Shown one piece after another: positions 45,610 through 56,765 of a stretch of 64,000 bases of DNA. The position numbers and the translations under genes are program-made. Where the stretch lies: NCBI GenBank assembly GCA_013420905.1, contig JAAXNY010000012.1, positions 558,001 through 622,000 of the forward strand, written 5' to 3'. Below the pieces are notes generated by a model. It saw only the letters and a list, made by a program, of their open reading frames with translations. It was not told where the DNA came from and ran no database searches. The stretch's first letter is position 1. Each line of letters opens with the position of its first letter. This DNA is from Collybia mongolica. Its lineage: Eukaryota; Basidiomycota; Agaricomycetes; Agaricales; Clitocybaceae.

Positions 45610-47653
45610 ATGACGTCCAAGCGCCTGAGCAGAGTGTTGTCCCATTTCTTGCCTGCGAAGAATCCTCCTGCGGCGAACGGGCCAACGGAGAAAGCAGCGA
45701 CGGCCAGCGCACCTGGTGCTGCTGCGGCCAAGGCTCTGCCGACTTTTGATGAACTGCCCCACTTTAAGAATTTCCCTGGATGTGCGTGGTCGGTGTGGGG
45801 GGAGAACGATGAGCTGGGGACTGTGAATCTGCTTACGGACGAGGTGGTGCAGCGGGCTTCGCGGGAAGAGATTAGGTATGGGGTGTTGTGTTGCTGGCTT
45901 GTTTATTGCTTAATGTGTTGGGGGGTTGTAGGACGGGAAAGGCGGTGTCGTTGAATTGGTGAGGAATTTTTTTTTTGGTTGTGGTTGGTGGTGTTGTCAA
46001 GTTGGGAGGATCTCATTTTATTTATATGTAGGGCGTTGAACTTTCCGGACAAGGTATGAGGCGGTGGTTGGTTTGTTTTCTGTTCGTCTGACGCGCCTGT
46101 TTTTTGTGTCCCTTGTAGCCCATGTTTGGACGCAAGTCACCGGAGGTTAATATGAAGGTTAGGGAACCGACCAGGATCACTCGCGACGACGAGATTCATA
46201 TGGTATGTCGGGGCCGATCTGCGTTGAGGGGGTCGACTTCTATTTTCGTGCTAATGAGAGAACGAACTCTAGAACACGCAATCGGGCACTCAATGGGACG
46301 GTCTGAGACATTTTGGTATTGTTGAGCATGGCGTATTCTACAACAAGTTAGTGTTTGTGTCAAGTCTTTCCCTGGCGTTGCCTGACAGTGTCCAACAATT
46401 ATAGTACGCCCAAGGACTCCCTTCCTATGGGGATTGTTGCTATGCCAGATCCACATAACATCGACCCTAGCTTGAAGAAAATTGGTATTCAAAGTATGTC
46501 ATCGTCCCCTGCATTGGCCCCCACAAATCAATTATACTTGAATTAGACTGGGCTGACCACGGAATTTGCGGTCGTGGTGTCTTGCTGGATCTCGTGAACT
46601 ACCAAACCAAGGGAGGCACTGTTCCGCTTCCTTATGACCCGTGGTCAACCTATGGCATCAGCGTGCCTGAGCTGGAGGCCTGTGCGAAACACCAGGGCGT
46701 CGAGTTCCGACAGGGAGATATCTTGCTTCTTAGAGTTGGGTTCACTCAGAGATATAATGCTGCCACGGTGCCAGAAAGGGAAGCACTGTCGACGGAACCG
46801 GAAACCCTGTAAGCTTCTCTCCCCATTGACATATATTAGTCGCGATGGACAGATGGTGGGGTGGAAGTTTGGGGATGGAGGAAACGCGATGCGGTTTTGT
46901 GGCGGCACTGGCCAGTGCTACTCTTCTCAGTCATTGATATTTCTTTTTACAGCGCGGGGATCGAACAGTCAGATGACATGAAGCGTTTCCTGTGGTGGGT
47001 TTCCATCATTTTACGAGTCATGGAAGCATGGGCGTTGAATGTTCTTCTTTGTTGCAGGAATAATCATTTTGCGGCCATTGCGTCGGATCAACCTGCACTA
47101 GAGGTACCGCACGATTTTACCCCCATCGTATTACACGTGTCTGAGTCTGCTGTACCAGCGCTGGCCCATAGCAGAGGGAACGGTGCATATGCATCAGGTG
47201 AGGAGCGCATTTAGCATGTATATGATGTGGTTCTTACCCAGCTCCTTTGGTAGACTATTTTGGGGTTCGCGTTTTACCACTCCGTCGACTAAACTTTACT
47301 GACTTCGGTCTTAGTCTGTGGGGCATGCCCATTGGTACGTAGTATCCCAATGATCCGCGGGCCGTCGAATTTTCTTCTTATGAGCGATTCCCAGGCGAAT
47401 TCTTTGATCTAGAAAAACTATCAAAGACCTGCGCGGAGACAGGCAGATATACCTTCTTCTTCTCCTCGTGGCCCTTGAATATGTACGTTGTCCACGGAGC
47501 GGACCTCCTCAACTGAGATAAACTGACAACTCGAACATCTGCAGCATCGGAGGCTGCGCGAGTCCGCCTAACGCCGCTGTGAGTAACGGGCTGGAAATAC
47601 TTACCTGTGCTGAGATGCTGACTTGACGGCGATATCGATAGGCCTACTTCTGA
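45610..47653 (+). CDS. Cyclase-family metal hydrolase (kynurenine formamidase-like), 15 exons
   Basis: Member of the putative cyclase family that includes bacterial kynurenine formamidase; in fungi the substrate is mostly unknown. Exons: 45610-45875, 45932-45958, 46032-46053, 46119-46202, 46273-46346, 46405-46493, 46547-46808, 46953-46994, 47058-47103, 47159-47197, 47254-47264, 47315-47334, 47395-47482, 47545-47578, 47642-47653; 371 aa. Motifs: FKNFPGCAWSVWGENDELGTVN, NTQSGTQWDGLRHFG (the HxGTxxDxxxH-like metal site region), DHGICGRGVLLD, LLRVGF, ALERWPIAEGTVHMHQ, LWGMPIGEFFDLEKLS and GGCASPPNAAAYF. The 11-nt exon at 47,254 and the 12-nt last exon are needed to rebuild the conserved LWGMPIGE and PPNA ends. 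Tiny exons of this kind are easily missed by predictors. Confidence 0.87.
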
Positions 47654-48073
47654 TCAAATGAGCTAGGGATGGGCGGTTGATTATATGTTGATCCCCATAG
47701 ATGTTGGTTTCGTGCGGTAGCTGACTTATAATTCGCGTCCGAAGATAATGCGTCATGCGTGGCTTATGTCGTTACATCACTTGTACAGCATACGTCAAAA
47801 TGGTCATTGGTGCTGCATGTAAAATTAAAGTCCACGAAGCAAGTCACAATTTGAATTCGAGAGGGTGATAACAAAGGGTGAAAAGCCTAAAGGAGGTCTT
47901 TGTGGGTCCACATTTGGGGACAAAGGCCAAAAACGGAAGGCAGCAAGGCATGTTCACGTGACTTTAACGTTGTTTCCATCAGAGCGTGTTGAGCACGACA
48001 AAACGACCCCCTCCCCCACCATCCGTTTATTCTTCAGATCTATTTTCTATTGGCCTCGTCGCCGGAGGCCACG
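47654..48073. other. Intergenic stretch upstream of shugoshin
   Basis: 420 bp, presumably the 3' end of the cyclase transcript and the shugoshin promoter. No gene or repeat. Confidence 0.5.
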
Positions 48074-50089
48074 ATGAGCAGGAGGGAGTCGCGTGTGTCT
48101 ATGAATGTCAGGCAGAACGATGCCTTGTTTGAGTTCGAAAACTGTGCGTTCTTTTTTGTCGTTTCATTTCCTCCAGGCGTTGACGTGGTGGTGGCATGTT
48201 AGTCAAGAAGAAATTTCTACTCGCCAATAAACACATTACGAAGTGGGTCCGATTATCAATACATTGATGAAATAATGGCTCAACTGCGATCATTTCAGAC
48301 TTAATTCGACACTGAGTGTCCGTATCGAAGACCTTAACGCACAGATATCCACTCTCTATGTCGAGAACCTCCGTCTACGTGCTTCAGAGATTGCGCTGAT
48401 TGCACAACTCAAGCGCGAGCGCGAAAAGTCGCAAAGGGTCATAGATGAAGCGGAAGCAGCAGTATGTGGAGCTCAGGTCGTTCTATATCCAACCGACTAA
48501 CCGACATCATAGACACTTAGCTTGACGAAACACTTAGGATACCTTCGTCATACCTTTAATATCAGGACGTCCTTGCCAACCCCCACTGCACCACCATCCC
48601 CGCGAGCCCGTCGACCACCACCGAACCCGAACCCGATTCCAAGTTCGCCACAGGCCAACCGGATATCTCGTCCACCCAACGTACCGGGGATCTACGAAGA
48701 AGACGAACCCTCCCCTTCATCTTCAGAACACGAGGCTGATAAGGCTCCTAGCCCCGCCCACCGCAAGTCAAAACCCAAACCGCGGCTTTCGGCGTCAAGA
48801 TTGCCGTTGCCTTCTCGCGTGTCCTCCCCACCACCCTTACTCCCTCAATCTACTAATGTACTACATGCAGAACTGGAATCAGGCCCGAGCACGAAATCAC
48901 GAAAGCCTTCGAGAAGACAAAGCGGTCTATTGTCGGTGAATACGGAGTCCCTCGCTGTGCCTAGAGCTGCAAGTCCGGCGTTTGGTTCTCCGATACGGAG
49001 GGAGGCTGGCCTTGCGGAGGAAGCAGAAGAGATGCAGGTAGTCAGTGGTCAGCTGCAAGTAGACGTGAACGCGGACCCAGAGGTTCCGACAAGGAAAGAA
49101 CGACGCAAAAGCAAGGGCAAGGAACGCGATCCTAATGGCGAGCGGGAATCAGGGGTTGAAAGTGTTCGCCCGCGCGAGCGAAAAAAGATAAGGGAACGGG
49201 ATGAGGACTGTGATGGTAATGAAGATGGGGGCAAGCCTAGGCTCAAAGTCGTGACTAATGTTCGCCCCGCTCTTTCACCCATAGACAATACAGGTCAGGG
49301 CAACCAACCCCATTTCGATTCTGATTTTGGCTTACGCGATCGTTACATAGTGTACGACCAAGCTGATGCAGATGTGGCATCCACGGCTGCGAGACAGTTC
49401 CTCGGGTCTTCGCCAACGCCCACATCGCGGTCATCAACAAGCCCCGCACCGAATGAGGGTGAAGGCTCTACGGCGGGCCGAGAGCGTAGGACGAGAAAGA
49501 GTGTGAATTATGCAGAACCGAAACTGAACACGTTCGTCTCGCCTTTCAAATGAAACGTATCCTAAACCCACCTTTTACACAACTACACAGGAAAATGCGG
49601 AAACCTGACCCTCCACCAGGAAGTGCTCCGAAGAAGAGGTCGTCAGCCGCTGCTGTTTTAACTACATATAGGCCATCTGACGATAACGGGAACGACGCCG
49701 ACAACGACACGGAAGCCCGATCTTCACTCGAGCTTCCCCTCCGCGTCAACGGAACCTATATCAACCCTGAATCATTCCCGCTCCCGCCTTCGCGGCCAGC
49801 CTCGGCCGCTTCATTGTTTTCTCCCCCACCTGGGGGGTCGAAAACGTCGTCGTCGTCATCGTCATCGTCGTCTGCGGCGACCTCTGTGAAGAGGAAAAAA
49901 TCAAAACCCCAAATCATATTCGACGAAGATGAGAGTGACGGCACACAGGCTGATGCGGAGTATGGCGACGGGAGGGGCGGGGCCACGGGATGGGTCAATA
50001 TCGAGGGGCGCCGGAAAGCTACGGCGGGTGGTGGAAAGCGGACTTTGGTTGTATTGGATGATGGGCGGAGACATAGCATGGCAGTCTGA
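48074..50089 (+). CDS. SGO1: Shugoshin (centromeric cohesin protector)
   Basis: Shugoshin recruits PP2A to centromeres and shields cohesin from separase. Exons: 48074-48143, 48203-48242, 48299-48461, 48513-49531, 49591-50089; 596 aa. The N-terminal coiled coil (residues about 15-95) reads NVRQNDALFEFENFKKKFLL, NKHITKLNSTLSVRIEDLNA, LYVENLRLRASEIALI. It depends on a 40-nt exon 2; skipping it breaks both frame and heptads. The middle is long, Pro/Ser-rich and basic. The C-terminal shugoshin motif RTRKSVNYAEPKLNTKMRKP, at about residue 422-441, spans the last intron and binds the phosphorylated histone H2A mark. About 155 disordered residues follow, with a Ser run and an acidic FDEDESD patch. 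The gene lies head to tail with the cyclase. Confidence 0.9.
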
Positions 50090-50804
50090 CTACCTGCGCA
50101 GGACGACGCTTATGAACAATGGGAACGTTTCATCCCTCATCCTTCGCCCTTCCAGTGTGGCTGGGCTTGATATTATTTCTTGGCAACATTATTTTCACGG
50201 TAACGAGCGGAATGGAATTATGAAGTTATGATTTGTAGATATTTTTACTTTCTCAACAAAGATGGGGTTGGGTATTATTGTATGTATATTATCTTATGCA
50301 CACGATATGAAATTTTTATTGCTTCTTGGTCCCTCCGATGTCAGTCGGTGTGTTCCAGCCACATCCAATTACATCAGAACAATGTACTCCACTTCTAGAA
50401 AAATCACATGGCCGGAATTCCGAACGCGAAAAAACCCCCGCAACGCGTGAATTATTCGCCAGAGCGAGCCTGTGGCCAAGGGCATCTGATAGGGCCTCTT
50501 GCTGATATGTTTTTTCTTTCTTTTTGAGGTGGAACCTATCGTTCTGAATGTGGCTGGGACTCCCCTTAACAAGACTGAAATGGACTTGTGGACGCCACTT
50601 ATTCGAAATGGAATCAAGCTACTGGTCGGCGGCTCCCACAAATCTACAGTTACCGTGACGCATTTGGAAAACGAAATTTTTTGAAACACCGCGATCTTGT
50701 CCATTTTTATAGTCTCAATTTTCATCAAGTCCATACTCTAATCACCCCGGATCTGAAAACTACAACTTTGCTATGCTTGTTTCGATTCTATACTCACCGA
50801 TCCA
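50090..50804. other. Convergent 3' intergenic stretch
   Basis: 715 bp between the shugoshin stop and the UbiA stop on the other strand. AT-rich, with no supported gene. Confidence 0.5.
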
Positions 50805-51876
50805 TCAATGTTTCGTGTAATGCTTGATTAGCTCACGATGAAAATATGAGCGGCTGATAGCCAAATCTACGGAAATTATGAATATGATTTCTCGGACGTG
50901 GATCACCAGGAGACGGCGTACGTAGTATAGCGTGAATGTACGCTCATCATGGACCTGACCTCTTAGCAAGAGAAGTCGGGCACATATCATCACTGTAGCG
51001 AGGCCATACGCGAGGATAAAGAGGGAAGATAGACGCGTCTTGTGGACCAGAAGAGCAAACCACATGATGAGAGCACCCACGACTGATAGGCGTGTGTAGA
51101 GCTGTCCCCAACAAATGATCGCAGTCTGACGGCCAATGACACGGTCACCGATCTCATCCTTGTTCAGGATTAATCTTCAGAAGGCAGGATGGGGGACAAA
51201 GATACGGACCGGGATGTCTTGTATGTGAATTGTGGTCAGCAGGACCATCACACTGAGGAATATCGCGTTATACATAGAGGAAGTTGCCACCCCACCACCT
51301 ATGAACCGAATTAAGAGTCACTTACAGAACGTGAGTAGCCAGCCAATCTTACTTGTTAGGACAGTGGTACCAATCTCAAAACAGCCATACCCAGCGGCAT
51401 TCAAAAGACTTTTCGATGCCCAATGGTTGTCCATCTTGAGTTGGTTATAGAGATAGGTGAAGAAACACAACATGATGCTCGCCCAAGGAACGCGAAGATA
51501 TATAGAGCCCGCCATGCTGGAGAGATAGAGCCAGATGGAAAGGACCTTTGCGGTCGAGGGGGTGATGCGTCCTGACGGGATAGGTCTCCAGGGTTTATTG
51601 ACGCTATCCTCGACATAACTTCCCCTCTGATTACAAGCATTGAACATGAAAAGGTGGTACACCAGCCAAGCAGCACCTAGAAATGAGTCGCGACTTGTCA
51701 ACGGGCTCGCTGAAGCCATATGTGCGAAGAGGGCCTGATGGATATATGTTTGAAAAGTCTTTACAAAGGGGAATAACACTTACTACTGGAATCACAGTGT
51801 ATTTGATATCACTTGCGATGAAGAGGAGCCCTGTCTTCGAGTGATAAGCAATTGCAGAGACAAGCTGGGAGGCCAT
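50805..51876 (-). CDS. UbiA-type membrane prenyltransferase or terpene cyclase
   Basis: Integral membrane enzyme of the UbiA superfamily. In fungi these either prenylate aromatic acceptors or, in the UbiA-type terpene cyclases (fumagillin Fma-TC, erinacine EriG), cyclise isoprenoid diphosphates. Exons (high to low): 51876-51784, 51734-51353, 51298-51210, 51158-50805; 305 aa, standard length. The first Asp-rich region reads NACNQRGSYVEDSVNKPWRP followed by IPSGRI. The second, QDIPDEIGDRVIGRQT, is formed across the last intron. Both are Mg2+-diphosphate binding motifs. Several hydrophobic helices follow (ALIMWFALLV, LFILAYGLATVMICARLLL). A P450 gene lies divergently 790 bp away. NQ...ED in place of the classic NDxxDxxxD is common in the fungal secondary-metabolism branch, but product type cannot be told from sequence alone. 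Confidence 0.85.
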
Positions 51877-52666
51877 GTTACTTAGACATTGTGGAGTTCC
51901 TCGTACTATCTCCTTATATTGCCGAATAATTCTTGAGTCAAATTTGAACTGGACATCGAGGTATAAAAAAAGCAAAGCCCAGAGATTTTCGCATCGCGCC
52001 CATGATCATGACCATGTTGCATATGGGACCAAACCAAGAACTAAACTTGCGAACCTGTCGGATATTGAAGAAAAGAAGTAAAAGTATCCACATCTTGAGA
52101 TGGATGCATGACTATCTGTCCACTGATTGTGGAAGCAGATGAGTCGGCGCCTCAGTCGATATTGTGGTTCTCGTTGGTGACTTGCCCCCGGCATCTCCCG
52201 TGATCGAGTTTCGGACTCCCCATGTTTCCAAAACCTGTGTCTTCGATGATCTAGCCAACGATGCCTGCAACACCCATCCCACGGACCAGAATGGACCTGT
52301 GAACATATCAAAAGAATGTCAAATTATCGATACTCTGGCTCCAAAAGAATTGATGTCTTATTCGCGTTCATTTGATAGCGATAATTATGTTCTTGAGAAA
52401 AAAGTCAAAACTGCCAGTGGCTTCTCCGTCACCCAAGTAAGGCCGAATTAATATGCACTCTGATAGAAATTAAGTGGACACGACTGACGTCAATGACAGG
52501 CACAGGTTAGTAATGGCAAGCTTATATCAATTATGGTGTTACACGTAGGTGATCGTAGCATTCGAATAACGCACGTGTAGTGCGGAAGCCAGTTACCTCA
52601 GTGGGAACGCGCTGGTAACACTCCCCCTTCTGCTCCCCCAAGATCGTTCAAAGCTGGACCACCACC
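51877..52666. other. Shared upstream region of UbiA and P450 genes
   Basis: 790 bp between divergent starts, so a candidate bidirectional promoter. An open frame at 52,164-52,451 (plus, 95 codons, including SPVIEFRTPHVSKTCVFDD and IIDTLAPKELMSYSRSF) looks protein-like but matches nothing I know. It may be an exon of a small gene or a relic. Confidence 0.4.
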
Positions 52667-54758
52667 ATGTACATTCAAAACCCAATGAGTTTGGTCATAT
52701 ATGGTCTACTCTTCTTCCTCGTGGCTGTCTTGTATCGTAATTCTGGGAAGCGCCGAAACACACCTCCCGGACCGATGGGTACGATTGGGATTGTGCTAAG
52801 CCTCTCCCGAAAACAACCATGGAAGACTTTTGCGCGATGGGCTGAGACATACGGTAATACTTTCCTGATGAAAAGCGCCTAGCCATCTCATTTCTTCCAA
52901 GGGGACACTGTGTACATTAACGTCCTTGGAACTTCTGTGTTGATCCTCAATTCTCATGAGGCCATACTGGCTGCTCTCGAGAAGAAAGGTACCAACTTTT
53001 CACACAGACCGGCACTTACTGTTGTAGGAGAATTGATTGGTCTCGATCAGGTTCGCACTGGTGCAGCTCCCTACATCCTAAACGATTTACTCATGGATAT
53101 ACAGTCATTACCTCTTACTAACTATAACGATCGGCTCCGAAAGCAGCGGAAAATGACGCATCTGACATTCAACTCATCGTCAAACCCGAAACACAACGAG
53201 TTAAAAGTGCTCATCGTCGAGGAGATGATGCGAACTCTGGAGAAGAAACCTGATGCACCTATGAGTGCTTTTCGCCTGTAAGATGTCAATTTTATTTTTC
53301 TCCTTGTCTTCCTCATACCCATCACAAAGGGCTATTGGGAGAATGATCGTTGGTACCACTTATGGGTTTGATATCAAAGCCGAGAATGATAGAGTGAGCC
53401 TTCCAGACCTACTGACGGCCTTTGCTTGATATGATAGTGATTCCGCAGTATATCGAAGATGCGGAAAACATCATGGAGATAGTTGGACCTATGCTCTTTC
53501 CTGGACACCCCGTGGATCTCCTTCCCGCTTGTCTGTGATATCTATATTTCTACTCCACCAATCCTCACATTTGTTCCAGTGAAACATCTGCCACGTTGGT
53601 TACCCTTTCATGTCAATGCAGCCGCGGCCAGATCTCTTGTAGTCGACATGGTTGAAAGACCTTTCAAACATGCGAAAGCCTTGATGGTGGAAATACTCTG
53701 ATTTGCACGTTCAACAGTCGCTCACCGATCATATAGAAACAAGGCCTTGCAAAATCAGCCTTCGTCCCAAACGTAATGGAAGCCAGGACCGACAGCGAAG
53801 ACCTAGACCACTACGAAGACATGGCTAAATGGGCTGCCGTGTCACTTTATGTAGCGGGTAGTGATTCGGTTTGTATGTAATTAGTTTGATTGACTATTTC
53901 TGACTTTCTCTATAAATAGACAGCCGCGGTCCTTTCGGCGTTTCTTGTGGCCATGGTGACATTCCCTGACAAACAGGCAAAGGCCCAGAAAGAAATCGCA
54001 TCTGTCATTGGGCTTGGCAGACTAACGGTTATCAGCGATAGGGACCATTTGCCGTATGTTGATTCCCTGGTAAAGGAGTGTATGCGATGGCACGTTCCTC
54101 TGCCTCTAGGTATGTAGTCACACAAATGGGCTTCCACTCACCAATGGGCAACTACAATAGGTTTCCCGCGCCGCAACGACGTCGATGATATCTTCCAAGG
54201 TAAGAAATTCCGATGGTGTAGTAATATTAAATTCTAACTATGTACAAAGGATTTGAAATACCTGCTGAGACGGTCATACTCCCTAACCTTTGGCAAGCCT
54301 GTGTATGCATTTGTGCTCAGCCGCTAACGTCTAATTTTAGGAAGTTATCTCGAGAATGCCAAAACCCCGAAGCATTTGAACCTGAAAGGTTTCTATCGCC
54401 TACGGACCCCAAACTTGTGGACCCGACTACTTACGCATTCGGTTTTGGCCGTCGGTACGAGCATTTAGTTCACAAAGTTCGTGGTAGTTGATTCACCACA
54501 TCCATTTTCAGAGTCTGCCCTGGAAAACAATTTGCTTTAGACTCCTTGTTTCTCATAATCTCCTCTGTATTGTCGACTTTTAATGTTCGCCTGGCTGAAG
54601 ATGGCGTTCCTTTTGTACCTCTTGCAACGACGGGTCTCATCAGGTAACCCAAAATGGTGTCCCTCAAAATTCCGACTAATATTTGTGTTCCAACCAGTCA
54701 TCTTATCGCGGAGTCGGGGAATAAATATCCATTCGTTCTTGAACGCCGTCATGATTAG
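52667..54758 (+). CDS. Cytochrome P450 monooxygenase (possibly damaged in one exon)
   Basis: Microsomal haem monooxygenase. Exons: 52667-52853, 52902-53050, 53105-53277, 53330-53393, 53449-53530, 53580-53686, 53737-53868, 53920-54109, 54161-54199, 54250-54454, 54512-54643, 54698-54758; 506 aa if exon 10 is read through. N-terminal anchor SLVIYGLLFFLVAVLY, then TPPGPMG hinge; LYVAGSDST (I-helix, oxygen activation); KECMR (ExxR of the K-helix); EAFEPERF (PERF); FGFGRRVCPGKQFA (haem Cys). In exon 10 the segment QACVCICAQPLTSNFR replaces the usual short LW-x-RD turn and looks like an intron (GTGTATGC...TTTTAG, 40 nt), but removing it shifts the frame. Either it is translated, or a 1-nt indel has damaged the gene. 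The partner is the divergent UbiA gene. Confidence 0.8.
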
Positions 54759-55259
54759 GCATTGAACCACTCTGTTTCCAGTTGACTAAGTAGATTTCTC
54801 AATTCATATTCTTGTGTCATACGCGATTCCGGCGGCCTTACGAGTCCGGAATTGCTATGACCGTTTCTGCAGACAGGCGAAATGGATAGGCATTTTCTAA
54901 CCGCCGATACTTAGGTGTGTCGGATCCTACACCGAAATACCAGCTCGGCCTCGGCGGTAGCGCTGCAATTATAGGCCTTCTATTAGAAATGTAATTGACC
55001 CATGTATCAAGAGGAGGTGTGTGCGATAATTTCCCCGACCGGCAGGTATCAATTTTGGATAAGATAGATTAAACATAACGATACTCATCATTCCGGCCGC
55101 CATATCCACTTGATTCTCAGCGCATATCCACAGCGTTCTTCAAGCCTATCTCAATAAGCGTCAAATCATCTGAGTGATGGTATCTAATGTAGCGAATTAG
55201 GAGCTGGTGGTTTTTTCGTCATTCCTCCCACCATTCATTTCCTCGAGCACTGAACGTGG
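54759..55259. other. Intergenic stretch before the CpG-poor block
   Basis: Normal CpG content and no gene. The switch to CpG-poor sequence occurs at about 55,260-55,290. Confidence 0.5.
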
Positions 55260-55869
55260 ACACCCGAAATTACATCATCCTGCGTCTAGATTCAGTGGAA
55301 TCACCTTGTGCCATCATTCAGCCCATACTGTCATAATAATGCATCACTCAATTGTTGTTACAGTTAAAGTGTGGTGCATAATTGACTGTAATCACAGAAG
55401 AGCACTGAAGCATCACAGCCTGAGAATTCTGAGTTCTATTTATAGAAAGAGGTTTTCTTTTTACAATTGCCTGAAATCACAAAAATCAGTAACCATTCAT
55501 GTGACTTTTGATTTTTTAAATGCTCCTGTCCATCTTTATCTATATCTTCAACTGCATACTTTTCTTTCTGGTTTACATTGTTATTCTGTATTAATAGTTG
55601 ACAGGAACAACATTTTTTCAATATAATTTTGTTCTAAAAAGGTCAATGAAATGAATTTTTGACACCTGATCATGTGCCTGATTTCTTGTCAGTACTTGGC
55701 TGCCTGCTGATCTACTGTCAATAACATGCAACTTTGGGCCCCTATGTTATGTGCCATTTTTGTAAGGGGAATGTCCCATTCCACACATGCTATTGCAACT
55801 CCCAATATTGACATTTGCATATTGCTCATCAGACATCCTATTGTTGGCACACCCTCTGCTATTGGCACA

Positions 55870-56215
55870 GGCCCCCAGAAGCTCCCTTATATGTTTGGAA
55901 ATGTTTTTGCCAGAATGGCCCTCAAATCTGCTATATGGGCTGGGGTTTATGTCATAAAACATAAAACATATGAAAAAAAGAAAACATGAGAATTTTTGCC
56001 ATACTAGGACCAAGTTTCTTTCATGCTACTTGAGGATTGTGAATCTGGGCTCTGGCTCTTCTCAAACTGAAACAGATTGAACAAACCAGTGACCCATTAT
56101 TTGAAAAAATCCTAAAGGATGATCTGAAATCTGCTATATATAGGCTGAGGATTTTGCCAAAATCACCTCAAATCCACAGGAATTTTCCAAAGGTATATGG
56201 GAGCTTCCAGGGGCC
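55870..56215. repeat. Diverged inverted repeat pair, about 29 bp arms
   Basis: 55,870-55,898 and 56,187-56,215 are imperfect reverse complements (about five mismatches in 29), bounding 346 bp. Nearby CTCAAATCTGCTATAT-type blocks also recur in direct orientation. Possibly the ends of a decayed small DNA element. Confidence 0.35.
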
Positions 56216-56439
56216 TATTGGCACCTATACTCACTGCTATTGCCACTTCTTGTCATTGTGCCTGTACACCCTGCTATTGTAATGCCCACTATTGGCACTC
56301 ATATTCTCCACTTATCAAATTGCCATCAGAGTACAATGGTTCACTTGTAGGTAATGTCATCAGCAAATTCATGATAAAGCTTGAGCACTCTCCGTTATTT
56401 GTATATATTATGTCTCAAAGGCATTGTTCTTCAAGCAGC

Positions 56440-56765
56440 TGTAATGCTGTATCATGAGGTGTAATGAGCCAAGAAGAAAGGTAATGATGTGGAAAGTTGT
56501 TATGTCTCTACATGGGCTTGGAGCAGGGATGGATGATATACCATAAAATCCAAGCACTTGTAAAGACCCAATCATTCATACACATTGTCCACCAAATGGT
56601 TGCAATGCTATATCATGAGGTACAATTCTTTGAGAAGAAATAAAATGATGTGACAAATTTTTTGCATCTTTAAATTGATCTGGAACAGATCTGGGTAACA
56701 TATTGCAAGCCCAGAGCCCTTGTAATTACCTGATCATTCATATAAATCTCCTGGAGTTGTGGTGC
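56440..56765. repeat. Tandem repeat, two units of about 161 bp
   Basis: TGTAATGCTGTATCATGAGG at 56,440 recurs as TGCAATGCTATATCATGAGG at 56,601. The following AGAAGAAA...ATGATGTG, GGAACAG/GGAGCAG and ATCATTCATA landmarks recur in order. A third, partial unit may precede. Diverged, non-coding. Confidence 0.55.

Noticed and set aside
46955..46975. GTTCGATCC-like string resembling a tRNA B box
   Set aside because: It lies within a cyclase exon on the opposite strand, with no A box or cloverleaf.
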